The translations under genes and the position numbers were made by a program. 64,000 nucleotides of DNA from the NCBI RefSeq assembly GCF_035222275.1, contig NW_026946360.1:1077261-1141260 (forward strand), written 5' to 3'. Below, in pieces: positions 31,828-46,285 of the stretch (positions are counted from its first letter, which is position 1; each line of letters starts with the position of its first letter). This stretch comes from Podospora bellae-mahoneyi. Taxonomy: Eukaryota; Ascomycota; Sordariomycetes; Sordariales; Podosporaceae. Below the pieces are notes generated by a model, which worked only from the letters and a program-made list of their open reading frames with translations, was not told the DNA's origin and ran no database searches.

Positions 31828-34800
31828 ATAGCTGGACTTAAAAACGTTTAAATAGAAAGCGTCCCGCCTAACTTAAGTAGTAAGGGACTTACCACTATTA
31901 ATACTCGACCTACTATAAAGTAAGTAATATAGTATTTTAAGGAACTTAAAAACGAAGCTTAGTAAATTCGGAAATAGATTATTACTATATTAACCTTACT
32001 TAAAATAATACCTAAATTCCTGGTACCGGAACGCTATAAAGGAAAAAAAGTAAAACTTAAAGGGTTTTTAATTTAATTTAAAATTTATTTTCGTTAATAT
32101 CTAAATTAATTTACTAACGAAAAGTTAAAAGTTATTTTCGCGGTTATTAAATTTAAAGATAAGGCTTTTACGTAGTTCGAACCTATTTTTAATAATTATT
32201 ATAAGGAGGAGCCGTCCGATTAAGAAAAAATTATTATAAAATACTTCGAAAGCTACCGTATCTTTAAAACTAAGCTTAAAGAGGTATTTAGGGAGTACGA
32301 TAAAGTAAAGTACGCGTAAGAAAGGCTCGTAAACCTACGTTAAACGCGTTTAATAATTAATTATATAATTTTATTTAAGATCGATAGTTTATATAATACT
32401 ATTAACGATAAAGGATTAATATAGTTTTTTTATAATAACTTTAAGGAAAAAGTAAAGGATAAATTATATAAAGAGTTAAGGCTTAATACTATTAATAAGT
32501 ATATTACTATAGTTATACGGATCGACGATCGGTAGTTTTAGCGTCGTACGGAGAAGAAGGGCAGTAATAGGGGCCATTACGGTAATAAAGGGTACTTTAA
32601 TAATAACCGTTTTAACGATAAACGTAAGAGGCAATACCCTAATATTAATTATTCCGGTATTATATATTTAAGACCGATAGATATTAATATTATATAGTAA
32701 TAAAGGCCGTAAGGCCGAGGCTAAGGTAGAGATAATTTTAAGTATTTTAATTATAGTAAAGTAAAATACTTTAAAAAAAACTATAAGGTACTTAAGCAAT
32801 TCGGTTAAAAAAAAAAATCGTAATTATTATTATATTAAAAGGACCGAGGGTTATAAAAATAATAATTATCGGGTATTAATAAGGCGGAGTAATAAGATTA
32901 AAAGGAGATTTTAATTAATATACCGAATAAAAGGAAATAGAGTTTTAAAAATTACGGGAAATAGTAAAAAAGCTAAAGGTAAAGTATAAGGAAAGAGATT
33001 TTTAAATATAAATATTATAAAATTAATTAGTATAAATTATTATAGAAATTATTATAGAAATCGCTAAAGGTAATAATTATATATAAAAATTTATTAAATA
33101 AATAATATTAAAGAGGTAGTATAATAAATATAAATTTATTATTTTATAGAATATATCGTAGCCTATAAAGCTTATATATAAGAGCTAGGAAAAGTATTAA
33201 AAAAGTAGGAAAGTCGCTAATATTAGGATCGTAAAGAGGCTAAAAAATATATTAATACCTATATAATATATACCCTATAAGGGAAATATAATATAATTTT
33301 ACTTTAAATATCCGGAATATTAAAAAATATTTTAGTTTTAATATATTATATATAGATATATAAAGTACTACTAAAGTAAATTACTATACGGCTATTAGCC
33401 GGTACGTAAGGTAGGTAAGGAGGGTAAACTATAATTAATTAAAAAAACTATAATTAAATAGGAAAAAGCTTAGTAAAAAGACCTAAATAACTATCTTTTA
33501 TAGAAGGTTTAAAACCTAGTTAAATTAAAAGATAGCCTCCAGGTTATATAGATCGTACTAAGGTATACGAAATATTATATCGAGTACGTAAAAGATTAAA
33601 ATACGGATAATAGTATATATTTTTTAAAGGAAATAATATTAGGATAGTACTTAAACTTAGACTACGTTATATATTTACGAGAGAAGGTTAAGCGATATTA
33701 TTAAGATAAAGTATATAAAATTAAGTAAAAGAACTATTATTAAATAAAGATATAAAAAAGTATTAAAGAAGTAAAAAATAAAAAATAGGAGGAAGCTAGG
33801 CGGGTATAGTTAAAAAACTTTATATTATTAATTAATCCGGGGTAGAAAGACGCTTTTAAACGATATAATTATTTAAAAAACGATTCGCGGTTCTTCGCGG
33901 GGGCCATTAACCTTTAACGGACTACGAATAGTATTTTCGAAAGTATTAACGTAAAGTAAAAATATAAAATAACGACCCGAGGCTTATTAGTAAGGTCGCT
34001 ATTATATAAGGAAAAAATAAAAAAAATAAATACCTTTAGGTTATTATATAATAAAAGGATCTTTAAATAATAATATTAATAAATAATAATATAGAAATAA
34101 ACCTAATTTTGCTATAGTTCGTATATTAGGCCCGGATACTATAGAAGAAAAAGAAGGAATAGATCGTTATATAAGGACTATTTCGTACGCAAAAGGTCTA
34201 TAGGGAAATACTACCCCTAGATATTATAGTCGAAGGAAAAATAACTTTAGTTATATTCGATATTATAAATATAAGACCCTCGAAAGATATAATTTTAAAG
34301 TAATTATAGTATAAAGATTATAATTTAAATATTAATTAGAGGGATAGTAATTACTTATAATTAAAAGAACTTTAAAAGTATTTAGCTAATAATAGGAGAT
34401 TAGGAGTACGTACGGAGTAGAGTGCGGAATAAGTACCTTCTATAGTACTACCGTAAGGAGCTTAAGAAGTAATAGTATACTCTATCGATATAGGCGGTAA
34501 AATCGAAAAAGTAAAGTTAATAACGTTAGTAAAGATATTAAAAGTTAATAAGTACGTTTATTATAATAACGTAGAAAAAAATAAGAAAAAAGTAATACCG
34601 GTAGAATATCGAGGATACTTAGCCTTTACGGCTAAGTACTTAAAGGGGCTTTTAAAGCGAGGGCCGTAAAACTACGAAATTAAGTTAAAAAAAGGAATTA
34701 AATTATAATTATTTAAGGTATATTATATTAACGATAAATAAAATAAAGAATTACGGAAGTATTTAAACGAGAATTTAAAGAAAAGCTATATTGAGGAGTC

Positions 34801-37436
34801 TATATTACTAATAAAATACCCCGTTTTTTTTATACCGAAGAAAGATAATAACTTACGATTATATATAAATTACTAATAATTAAATAATAAAATAATAAAA
34901 AATAATTATTTACTATTATTAATATCTAAATTATAAAATTAATTAGTAAAGGCGCGATACTTTATACGCTTAAATATACCTATTAGGTATACCTATATAC
35001 GGATTAAAGAAGGAGATAAATAGAAGATAGCGTTTCGTACGCCCTATAGTTATTTCGAGTATCTCGTAATACTATTTAGGTTAATTAATACGCCTGTAAC
35101 GTTCTAATCTCTCGTTAACTATACGATACGGAAATACCTTGATAAAATAGTAGTATACTATCTTAATAACGTTCTTATCTATTTACGTACTTTGGAGGAG
35201 CATAAGCGGTACGTACGAGAGATACTCGACGCGCTACACGGAGCCGGACTCTTAATTAATAAAAAGAAAAGCGAGTTTTACGTATAAAAGATAGTATATT
35301 TAGGATATTTAATATCGTTAAGTAAGGTTTATATAAAATTTAAGAAAATTATAGTAATTAAAGATTAGTTTACGCCGTAGTTATAAATATACGTTAAGGA
35401 ATTTTTAAAGTTTATAAACTTTTATTAAATATTTATTCGAAGATACGTAAATATCGCGAAGTTTTTTAATTATTTAATTAAAAAAAATATAGAGTTTTAG
35501 TAAAGGTAAGAAAAAAAGTAGGCCTTTTAGGAACTAAAAAAGGTTATTTTAAAGGACTTAATATTTAAATTATTAAACCCTAATCGATTATTTAAAATTA
35601 AAGTAAATATATTAAACTATACGATTAGTAAGTAATTAAGATAAAGAAATAACGATAGTAAATTATATTTAATAACCTTTTTTTTTAAAAAAACTTAAGG
35701 AAATATATTAAAATTATTTAATTTATAATAAAAAACTACTCGCTATTATTAAAACGTTCGAGAAGTAAAAGCTATACTTTAATAGTATTAAGTATAAAGT
35801 ATAGGTCTATATAGATTATAAAAACCTATAATACTTTACTATTACGAAGGTCCTTAACGCGCGATAAATATAATAGTTAGAATTTTTTTCGGAATTTAAT
35901 TTCTAAATTAATTATAAAAAGGGATCGGAGAACGCTAGAATAAACGTATTTAATTAGCGTACCGATTACTATAAAGATATACTTAAAGAGTTATTACTAT
36001 TATTTAAAGAAACGCTTAATAATATTTTTAAATATTTATTATAACCGTAAATAAAGTATTATATAGTATATCGCGAGAAAGTTACTTTTAGTAAATATTA
36101 AAGGAAACTAGGCACTAATATTACGGAGTAATATTAATAGGAAAAGCTAGAGCTACAGGGTATCTAGAAAGATAGCCAGAGAAGACTATAGTATAAAAAT
36201 CGGGCGTACGTAAAGCCAAATAATCAGACGATACTAATAATAGATATTTACGTATCGAAGCTCAAAGGATATATAGGTATCGCTAAGATTATAGAAAAGA
36301 TTAAATAGCACTTTAATTAGCCGAGGATTAAGGACGATATTAAGGAAACTATTTAATTATATTATACGTACGAAAAAACGAAGGTTACGAGGTATAAACT
36401 TTACGGATTTCTAAAACTATTATTAATAACGGAACGACTATAGAGTTTAATTATAATAAACTTTATTATTAAATTATTAAAGTTTAAAGATACGGTAACC
36501 GGCGTTAAGTACGATAGTATATTAATAGTAGTCGATAGGCTTATTAAGTAAATATATTTTTTATTATATAAGGAAACTTAGTCGGTAAAATAATTAACGA
36601 ACGTAGTATTATAATATATTATAGTAATATATATATAATTAAAGAAGTTTATTACGGATCGCGATACTAAATTTATATCGAAATTTTAAAGAGCGTTAAT
36701 AACGAGGCTAGGGGTAGTAAATAAAGTATTATCGGCCTACTATCTTTAAATAAACGGTTAGATAGAGCGGTTTAACTAAATCGTAAAATAATATTTATAG
36801 AATTATATTAATTTTAAGTAAAATAATTAAATTAAATTATTATTTATAATATAATTAACGTATAATATATCGCTAACGGAAACTACGAAAGTTATACCCT
36901 TCTTTACGAATTTCGGCTACGAAATAAACCTACGGTAAGGACTTACCGTTAAGGTACTTAAAGCCGGGGTTAAGGTAAATAAAATATATATATTTTATAG
37001 TAAGTTTAAATAAAAACTAAAGTTTATAAAGGAAAAAATACAGAAATACTATAATATTAAAAAGCTCGAGGGACCTTACCTTAAAAAGGGAAATATAATA
37101 TTCTTTTTTATATGCAATTTACATACTAAAAGACCTAATAAGAAGCTAGACCATAGGTAAGTAGGCCCGTTTAAGGTTAAAAGGAAGATATCGGAGACGG
37201 TATTCGAACTGGAGCTACCCCGTACGATACGTTTACAGTCACATACCTTTTATATCTTACTTCTGGAGCCCGCATTATTAGCAAATAAAGCTAATATATA
37301 GGCCGTAGCGGAGGACGAAGAAGAAAAGTATAATATAGAAGAAATATTAGATTTACGGTTTAATAAAGGCTAATTAAAATATTTAATTAGTTAGTTAAGA
37401 TATCCGGTTATAGATAATTCGTAAAAGCTATAAATA
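31828..37436 (+). pseudogene. RIP-destroyed gag-pol of the outer element (5' part)
   Basis: The frame parallels the inner element's gag-pol: the start codon position reads ATA at 31828, and gag, protease, RT ([15 protein letters not shown]-type strings near 35030) and integrase can be followed by comparison. In-frame TAA/TAG codons replace Gln and Trp codons throughout. It is interrupted in the chromodomain by the middle element at 37437. The last pol segment continues at 52933-53047. Confidence 0.8.
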
Positions 37437-37881
37437 TGTCACAGTTAACCCAACGGCAGGCCGCGTAGTATGTGGGGCGCGGGGCGTTCCCAGCCAATCA
37501 TTAAGGAAACTAGGAGGCAGCCAATCAAGGCTGGCCAGAAGTGCTACGGCGCCAAGAGGCCTGAGCAGTCTGCAGGATGCAAGATGCTACGGGTGATCGA
37601 AGGTATAGCACGATGAGCACTTCGCAGGATGCAAAGTGCTAGGAGTGATCGGGGCCGTAGCAGGGCGAGCACCTCAGGGCCCCGAAGTCTATATATACAG
37701 AGGAACTAGCTAGTATAGATAGATAGTTCCGCAGTATACAATTTTAAGTTGTATTCACGGTATCTTATATTTATATTAAAATATTTTATCGTATACTATT
37801 TAACTATACCGAACCAGGATTATTTAAAAGTAGCCTTTAACCGGTATCCCTTTTAGAGGTTTTAAATAGGGATTCGTTATA
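37437..37881 (+). repeat. 5' LTR (type 1) of the middle element
   Basis: 445 bp, TGTCACAGTTAACCC... to ...GATTCGTTATA. The 3' half is RIP-shifted and the U3 is nearly intact. Confidence 0.92.
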
Positions 37882-37938
37882 CGTTATATATTTACTTTAA
37901 CTTTATTACGGATAAATTAAAGGCGTCTTTTTACTACT

Positions 37939-39851
37939 ATAGCCGGACCTAAGAACGTTTAAATAAAAAGCGTCCCGCCTAGCCTAAGTAACGAGGGACC
38001 TTCCTCCAGTACTAATATTCGACTTACCGTAGAATAGATAATATAGCGTTTTAAGGAATTTAAGAACGAAGCTTAATAAATTCGGGAGTAAATTATTGCT
38101 ATATTAACTTTACTTAAAGTAATACCTAAATTCCTAATACTAGAGTACTATAGAGGAAAAAAAGTAAAGCTTAAAGGATTTTTAATTTAATTTAAAATCT
38201 ATTTTCGTTAATACTTAAATTAATTTACTAACGAAAAGTCGAAGGTTATTTTCGCGGCTACTAGACTTAAAGATAGGGCTTTTGCGTAGTTCGAGCCTAT
38301 CCTCGATAACTACTATAAGGAGGAGCCGTCCGATTAAGAGAAAATTACTATAGAATACTTTAAGAGTTACCGTATCTTTAAAATTAAGTTTAAGGAGGTA
38401 TTTAGGGAGTACGATAAAGTAAAGCGCGCGTAGGAGAGGCTCGTAAATCTACGTTAAACGCGCTTAATAGTTAATTACGCGGCTTTATTTAAGATCGATA
38501 GCTTACGTAGTACTATTAACGATAAGGGGTTAATATAACTTTTCTATAATAACCTTAAAGAAAAAGTAAAGGATAAATTATATAAAAAGTCGAGGCTTAA
38601 TACTATTAATAAGTATATTACTATAGCTATACGGATCGACGATCGGTAGTTCTAGCGTCGTACGGAGAAGAAGGGTAATAATAGGGGTCACTACGGTAAT
38701 AAGGGGCACTTTAGTAATAACCGTTTTAACGATAAACGTAAAAGATAATACTTTAGTACTAGTTACTCCGGTATTATATACTTAAGACTAATAAATATTA
38801 ATATTATATAATAGTAGAGGCCGTAAAGCCGAGGTTAAGGTAAGGATAATTTTAAGTATTTTAATTATAGTAAAGTAAAATACTTTAAGAAAGATTATAA
38901 AGTACTTAAGCGATTCGGTTAAAAAAAGGAGATTATAATTACTACTATATTAAAAAGACCGAGGGTTATAAAGGTAATAATTATTAGGTATTAATAAAAT
39001 AAAGTAATAAGATTAAAGGAAAACTTTAATTAATATACCGAATAAAAGGAAGTAGAGTTTTAGGAGTTATAAAAAATAGTAAAAAAGTTAAAGGTAAAGT
39101 ATAAAGAAAAAGATTTTTAAATATAAGTATTATAAAATTAATTAATACGGATTATTATAGAAATTATTATAAAAATCGTTAAAGGTAATAGTCCCGCGTA
39201 AGGACCTACTAAATAAATAATACCGGAGAGGTAATACGGTAAATATAAATTTACTATCTTATAGGATATATTATAGCCTATAAAGCTTATATATAAAAGC
39301 TAAAAAAAATATTAAAAAGGTAAGAAAGTCGTTAATATTAAAATCGTAAAATTATTAAAAGATATAGAGATACCTATATAATATATACCTTATAAAAGAA
39401 ATATAGTATAACTTTATTCTAGGTATCTAGAATATCGGAAGGTACCTTAGTTTTAGTATATTATATACGGATATATAAAGTATTATTAAAGTAAGTTACT
39501 ATACGGCTATTAACCGGTATATAAAGTAAATAAAAAGAGTAAAATATAGTTAATTAGGAAGATTATAGTTAAATAGGAAAAGGCCTAGTAGGAGGACCTA
39601 AACGACTACCTCTTATAAAAGGTTTAAGACCCGGTTAAATTAAAGGGTAACCTTTAGATTATATAGATTATACTAAGGTATGCGAGATACTACGTCGAGT
39701 ATATAGAAGGTTGGAATATAGACGATAGCGTATATTTTTTAAAGGAAGTAATACTAGGATAGTACCTAAGCCTAGACTGCGCTATATATCTATAAAAGAA
39801 AGTTAAGCGATATTATTAAAATAAGGTATATAAGACTAAATAAAAGAACCG
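37939..39851 (+). pseudogene. gag 5' part of the middle element
   Basis: Parallels 40354 onward in the inner element. The start codon is changed to ATA (37939). It is stopped by numerous TAA/TAG codons and broken at the inner element's insertion site in the C-terminal gag region. The rest of gag and all of pol lie at 47598-51370. Confidence 0.8.
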
Positions 39852-40296
39852 TGTCACAGTTAACCCAACGGCAGGCCGCGCAGTAGGTGGGGCGCGGGGC
39901 GTCCCCAGCCAATCATTAAGGGAACCAGGAGGCAGCCAATCAAGGCTGGCCAGGAGTGCTACGGCGCCAAGAGGCCTGAGCAGTCTGCAGGATGCAAGAT
40001 GCTACGGGTGATCGAAGGCATAGCACGACGAGCACTCCGCAGGATGCAAAGTGCTATGAGTGATCGGGGCCGTAGCAGGGCGAGCACCTCAAGGCCCCGA
40101 GGTCTATATATACGGAGGAACTGGCTGGTATAGATAGACAGTTCCGCAGTATGCAATTTCAAGTTGTATTCACGGTATCTTGTGTTTATATTGAGACATC
40201 TTGTCGTATATTGTTTAGCTGTACCGAACCAGGATTATTCAGAAGTAGCCTTTAACCGGTATCCCTTTCAGAGATTCTGGATAGGGGTTCGTTATA
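39852..40296 (+). repeat. 5' LTR (type 1) of the inner element
   Basis: 445 bp. Contains a TATA-like element at about 40103-40114 and a 67-codon antisense open frame (39959-40162) that is also open in the LTRs at 47148 and 52483 and nearly so at 28296. Confidence 0.95.
40103..40114 (+). promoter_or_regulatory. Putative TATA box of the LTR
   Basis: TCTATATATACGG lies at the junction between the variable U3 and the conserved R-U5 in every type-1 and type-2 LTR of the window, which is where a retroelement promoter is expected. Confidence 0.5.
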
Positions 40297-40353
40297 CGTT
40301 ACATACTTACTTTAACTCTGTTACGGATAAATTAAAGGCGTCTTTTTACTACT

Positions 40354-42444
40354 ATGGCCGGACTTAAGAACGTTTAGATGGGAGGCGTCCCGCCTAGCCC
40401 AAGCAGTGAGGGACCTACCACTACCAGCACTCGACCTACCGCAGAGTAGGTAATACGGCGTTTTAAGGAACTCGAGGACGAGGCTTAGTAGACTCGGGAG
40501 CAGATTATTGCTATATTAACCTTACTTAAGGTGGTACCTAAGTTCCCGGCACCGGAGCGCTATGGAGGAGGAAAGGCAGAGCTTAGAGGGTTCTTAATCT
40601 AGCTTAAGACCTATTTTTATTAATACCTAAACTAATTTACTAACGAAAAGTCGAAGGTTATTTTCGCGGCTATTAGACTTAAGGATAGGGCTCTTGCGTA
40701 GTTCGAGCCTATCCTCGATAATTACTACGAGGAAGAGCCGTCCGATTAAGAGAAGATTACCGTAGAATACTTCGAGAGCTACCGTGTCTTTAAGACTAAG
40801 CTTAAGGAGGTATTTGGGGAGTACGATGAGGTAAGGCGCGCGCAAGAGAGGCTCGCAAACCTACGTTAGACGTGCTTAGTAGCCGATTACGCGGCTCTAT
40901 TTAAGATCGATAGCCTGCGTAGTACTATTAACGATGAGGGGTTAATATAGCTCTTCTATAATAGCCTTAAGGAAGAAGTAAAGGATGAGTTATATAAAGA
41001 GTCGAGGCCTAATACTATCGATAAATATATCGCTATAGCTATACGGATCGACGATCGATAGTTCTAGCGTCGTACGGAGAAGAAGGGCAATAACAGGGGT
41101 TACTACGGTAATAAAGGGCACTTTGGTAATAACCGTCCTAACGATAAGCGTAAGAGACGATACCCTAGCATTAGTTATTCCGGCATTATATATTTAGGAC
41201 CGATGGATGTCGATGCTATATAGTAGTAGAAGCTATAAGGCCGAGGCTAGGGCAGGGATAACTTTAAATATTTTAACTATAGTAAGGTAGGATATTTTAA
41301 AAAGGACTATAGGATACCTAAGCGACTCGGCTAAAAGAAGGAGATCGCAGCTACTACTATATTAAAAGGACCGAGGGTTATAAAAGTAATAGCTATCGGG
41401 TATTAATAAGGCGGAGTGGTAGGATTAAAGGAAGACTTTAACTAGCACGCCGAATAAGAAGAAGCAGAGTTCCAGGAGCTGCGGGAAGTAGTAGAAAGGC
41501 TAAAGGCGGAGTACGAGGAAGGAGATCTTTAGATATAAGTATTGTAAGATTAATTAGCACGGATTACTATAGAAATTACTATGGAAGTTACTAAGGGCGA
41601 TAGTCCTGCGTAAGGACCTACCAGGTGGACGATACCGAAGAGGCAGTACAGTAAGTATAGATTTACTATCTTATAAGATATATCGTGGCCTATAAAGCTC
41701 GTATATAAGAGCTAGAAAGAGTACTGGAAGGGCAAGAAGGTCGTTAGTATTGGGATCGCGAAGATACTAGAAGATATACTAATACCCACATAGTATATAC
41801 CCTGTGAAGGAAATACGGTACAACTTTATCCCAGGCATCCGGAACATCGGAGAGTACCTTGGTTCCAGTGTATTATATACGGATGTGTGGAGCACCACTA
41901 GAGCAAGGCACTATACGGCCACTGGCCGGTACGCAAGGTGGGCAAGGAGGGCAAACCACAGCCGGTCAGAAAGACTATGGCTAGATAGGAAAAGGCCCAG
42001 CAGGAGGACCTAAATAACTACCTCTTATAGAAGGTTCAGGACCCGGTTGAACTGAAGGATAGCCTTCAGGTTATACAGATCGCACCAAGGCATGCGAGAT
42101 ACTGCGTCGAGTACGCAGAAGGTTGGGATACGGACGATAGCGTACGCTCTTTAAACGAAGTGGTACTAGGATGGTGCCCAAGCCCAGACTGCGCCATACA
42201 TCTGCGGGAGAAGGTCAAGCGATATTATCAAGACAAGGCACATAAGACCAAGCAAAAGAACCGCTATCGGACGAGGATGCGAGAAAGTGCCAGGGAAGCA
42301 AGAGACGGAAGATGGGAGGAAGCCAGGCGGGCATGGTTGAAAGACTTCGTGTTACTAATTAACCCGGGGCAGGAGGACGCTCTTAAACGACACAACCGCT
42401 TAGGAAACGACTCGCGGCCCTTCGCGGGGGCCGTTAACCTTTAA
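40354..42444 (+). pseudogene. gag of the inner element, RIP-mutated
   Basis: One frame runs from ATG 40354 (MAGLKNV) to a stop ending at 42444, about 696 codons, interrupted by TAG/TAA at former Gln/Trp codons. The capsid-like part is followed by the nucleic-acid knuckle at about 41269-41313. There the expected Cys, Cys, His, Cys positions of a CCHC zinc finger are all Tyr codons (TAT), the RIP product of TGT/CAT. After it, a basic C-terminal extension of some 370 codons contains 'VPWFQCIIYGCVEHH' (about 41850-41900) and a well preserved open part at 42160-42444. The extension is longer than a usual gag C-terminus. Pol lies in another phase. Confidence 0.8.
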
Positions 42445-45400
42445 CGGACCACGAACGGTATTTTCGAAGGTATCGGCGTAAGGCGAAGGTATAGGACAAC
42501 GACCCAAGGCTCATTAGCGAGGTCGCTATTGCACAGGGAGGAAGCAAAAGAGATAAACGCCTCTGGGTTACTACACGATAGAGGGATCTCCAGGCAGTGG
42601 CATTAGTAGACGGTGGTACAGAGACGAACCTAATTTCGCCACAGTTCGTACACCAGGCCCGGATACCATGGAAGAAAAAGAAGGAATGGATCGTTATACA
42701 AGGACCATTTCGTACGCAAAAGGTCCATAGGGAAACACTACCCCTGGACATTATAGTTAAAGGAAAAACAACTTTAATTATATTCGATATTATAGATATA
42801 GGACCCTCGAAGGATATAATCTTAGGGTAACTATAGTATAAAGACTATAATCTAGACATTGATTGGAGGGATGGTGGCTACTTACGACCAAGAGAACCTT
42901 AGAAGTATCTAGCTAACGATAGGAGATTAGGAGCACGGACGGAGCAAAGTATAGGACAAGCACCTTCCACGGCACTACCGTAAGGAGCCTAAGAAGTAAT
43001 AGTGTACTTTATCGATACAGGCGGTAAGATCGAAGAAGTAGGGTTAACGACGTTGGTGGAGATATCGGAGGTTAATAAATACGCCTACTATAATAACGTA
43101 GAGAAAGGCAAGAAAAAGGCGGTACCGGTGGAATATTAAGGACACCCAGCTTTTATAGCCAAGTATTTGGAGGGGCTTCCAGAGCGAGGGCCGTGGGACC
43201 ACGAGATCAAGTTAAAAGAGGGAGCTAAATTACGGCTATTTAAGGTATACTACACTAACGATAAGCAGAGTAAGGAGCTACGGAAGTATTTGGACGAGAA
43301 TTTGAAGAGAAGCTATATCAGGGAATCCACATCGCCAGCAAAATACCCCGTTTTCTTCGTACTAAAGAAGGACGGTAGCTTACGACTATATATAAATTAC
43401 TAGCAGCTAAATAACGAGACAGTAAAAAACAGTTACCCACTACCGTTAATATCCAGGTTACAGAGTTAACTAGCCGGGGCGCGATACTTCATACGCTTGG
43501 ATATGCCTGTCGGGTACGCCCATATACGGATCAAAGAAGGAGACGAATGGAAGACAGCGTTTCGTACGCCCTATGGTCATTTCGAGTATCTCGTAATGCC
43601 ATTTGGGCTAACCAATGCGCCCGCGACGTTCCAATCTCTCGTTGACCATACGATACGGAAATACCTCGACAAGACAGCAGTGTGCTATCTCGACGACGTT
43701 CTCATCTACTCACGCACTCTAGAGGAGCATAAGCGGCACGTACGAGAGATACTCGACGCGCTACACGGAGCCGGACTCTCAGTTAATAAGGAGAAGAGCG
43801 AGTTCCACGTACAAAAGACAGTATATCTGGGATACTTGATATCGCTAGGTGAGGTTCGTATGGAACCTGGGAAAATTGCGGCAGTCAAGGACTGGCCTAC
43901 GCCGCAGTCACAAATATACGTTAGGGAATTCTTGGGGTTTACGAACTTCTACCGGATATTTATTCGAGGGTACGTAGGCATCGCGAGGCCTCTTAACCAC
44001 TTGACTAAGAAGGACGTGGAGTTCCGGTGGGGGTAGGAAGAAGAGCAGGCCTTCCAGGAGCTAAAAGAGGCTATTTTGAAGGACCCGGTACTTAAACTGC
44101 CAGACCCTAGTCGACTATTTAAGGTCGAGGCGGATATATTAGACTATACGATCGGTAGGTAATTAGAATAGCGAAATAACGATAGTAAGCTATACCTAGT
44201 AGCCTTCTTTTCGAAGAAGCTTAAGGAAGTACGTTAAAACTACCTAATCTATAATAAAGAGCTACTCGCTATTATCGAAGCGTTCGAGGAGTGGAGGCTA
44301 TACCTTAGTGGCACTAAGTACGAAGTATAGGTCTATACGGATTATAAGAACCTACGGTACTTTACTACTACGAAGGTCCTTAACGCGCGGCAGATACAAT
44401 GGTTAGAGTTTCTCTCGGAATTTAATTTCTAGATTAACTATAAGAAGGGATCGGAGAACGCTAGGGCAGACGCACTTAGCAGGCGTGCCGACCACCATAA
44501 GGATGCACCCAGGGAGTTACTACCACTACTTAAAGAGGCGCCTAATAGTATTCTCAAGTATCTACTATAGCCGTGGATGGAGTGTTGCGTAGTGTATCGG
44601 GAAAGGGCTATTTCTAGCAAATACTAAGGGGAGTTGGGTAACGATATTACGGAGCAATACTAGCAGGAAGAACTAGAGCTATAGGGCATCTAAAAAGATA
44701 GCTAGGGAAGGCTGTGGTATAAGAATCGAGCGTACGTGAAGCCAGGTGATAGGATAATACTGGTGATAGATATTCACGTATCGAAGCTCGGAGGATACAT
44801 AGGTATCGTAAAGACTATGGAAAAGATTAAGTAGCACTTTAACTGGCCGAGGATCAAGGACAACGTTAAGGAAGCTATCTAGTTATACTATACGTGCGAG
44901 AGAACGAGGGTTGCGAGGCATAAGCCTTATGGATTTCTAGAGCTATTATTAATAGCGGAGCGGCCATAGAGCTTAGTTATTATAGACTTCATTATTAAAT
45001 TACTAAAGTCTAAGAACACGGTAACCGGCGTTAAGTACGATAGTATATTAACGGTAGTCGATAGGCTCACTAAGTGGGCATACTTTTTACTATATAAGGA
45101 AACTTGGTCGGCAAAGTAACTGGCGGACGTAATACTACGGCATATTATAGTAACATATATATAGCTAAAGGAATTTATTACGGATCGCGATACTAAGTTC
45201 GTATCGAAGTTTTAAAGAGCGTTAATAACGAGGCTAGGGGTAGTAAGTAAGGCGTTATCGGCCTACTACCCTCAGACAGACGGTCAGACGGAGCGGCTTA
45301 ACCAGATCGTGGAATAATACCTACGGAATTATATTAATTTCGAGTAGGACGATTGGGTTAAACTGTTACTTACGGTATAGCTAGCGTATAATATATCGCT

Positions 45401-46076
45401 AATAGAGACCACGAAAGTTATACCTTTCTTCGCGAATTTCAGCTACGAGGCAGACCTACGGCAAGGGCCTACCGTTGAGGTGCCCAGGGCCGGAGTTAAG
45501 GTAGATAAGATACATATGCTCCACGGCAAGCTTAAATAAGAACTGGAGTTTGTAAGGGAAAGGATACGGAAATACTATAATACTAAAAGGCTCGAGGAAC
45601 CTCGCCTTAAGGGGGGAAATATAGTATTCCTTTCCATACGCAATTTACGTACTAAAAGACCTAGTAAGAAGCTGGACCACAGGCGAGTGGGCCCGTTTAA
45701 GGTCAAAAGGAAGATATCGGAGACGGCATTCGAACTGGAGCTACCCCGTACGATGCGTCTACGGTCACATACCTTTCACATCTCACTTCTGGAGCCCGTA
45801 CCACCGGCAAGTAAGGCCAATATATAGGCCGTGGCGGAGGACGAAGAAGAGGAGTATAATGTAGAAGAGATACTGGATTCACGGTTTAACAGAGGCCAAT
45901 TGGAGTATTTGGTTAGTTGGTTAGGATATCCGGCTATAGACAACTCGTGGGAGCCACAGGTACACCTTAACTGCCCAGAGAAGCTAAAAGAATTCCACTA
46001 GCGATATTTAAACCGGCCAAAACCTAAATAGGCAAAATAGATCCGGGCGTAAGAGGACCCGACCGGGCCCTCTTAA
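42445..46076 (+). pseudogene. pol of the inner element: protease, RT, RNase H, integrase, chromodomain
   Basis: The frame (codon starts divisible by 3) runs to a TAA at 46074-46076, with RIP stops between intact stretches. Seen: protease 'ALVDGGTETNLIS' near 42600; RT from about 43170 with 'YPVFFVLKKDGSLRLYI', 'FRTPYGHFEYLVMPFGLTNA' and the active site YLDD at 43686-43697; RNase H '[12 protein letters not shown]' near 44335; the integrase zinc-binding region near 44890; catalytic 'ITDRDTKFVSKF' near 45175 and 'AYYPQTDGQTERLNQ' near 45260; and a chromodomain 'EEILDSRFNRGQLEYLVSW' at about 45855-45990. The C-terminal chromodomain assigns it to chromoviruses, which target heterochromatin. The protease reads DGG where DSG or DTG is normal. 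Confidence 0.9.
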
Positions 46077-46085
46077 GCCTGGAAG

Positions 46086-46155
46086 AACCTTAGTAGGAGT
46101 CGAACCTGCGCCTCCGACAGGGTAATCGGCGTACTACACGCTATACTACAAGGTT
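46086..46155 (-). other. tRNA-like module 1, inner element (70 nt, antisense)
   Basis: On the minus strand it folds as a tRNA cloverleaf: a 7-bp acceptor (AACCTTG/TAAGGTT, with wobble), a D-arm, a 5-bp anticodon stem (CCGAT/GTCGG) with only 6 loop bases, a 4-base variable region, and a T-arm with GGTTCGACTCC, a near-perfect B box. The 6-base loop argues against a decoding tRNA. It lies 10 bases after the pol stop. Confidence 0.7.
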
Positions 46156-46285
46156 GGAAGGTAGGAAGGAATCCAGGCCCAACTAGCGTTACACACCCCC
46201 ACCACCGCAAGAAAACGTACCACCGGCGGACGACAAAAAGCTGGCCTTAGCTCACAGCCAGATGGCTATAAGACAAAGCCAGGAG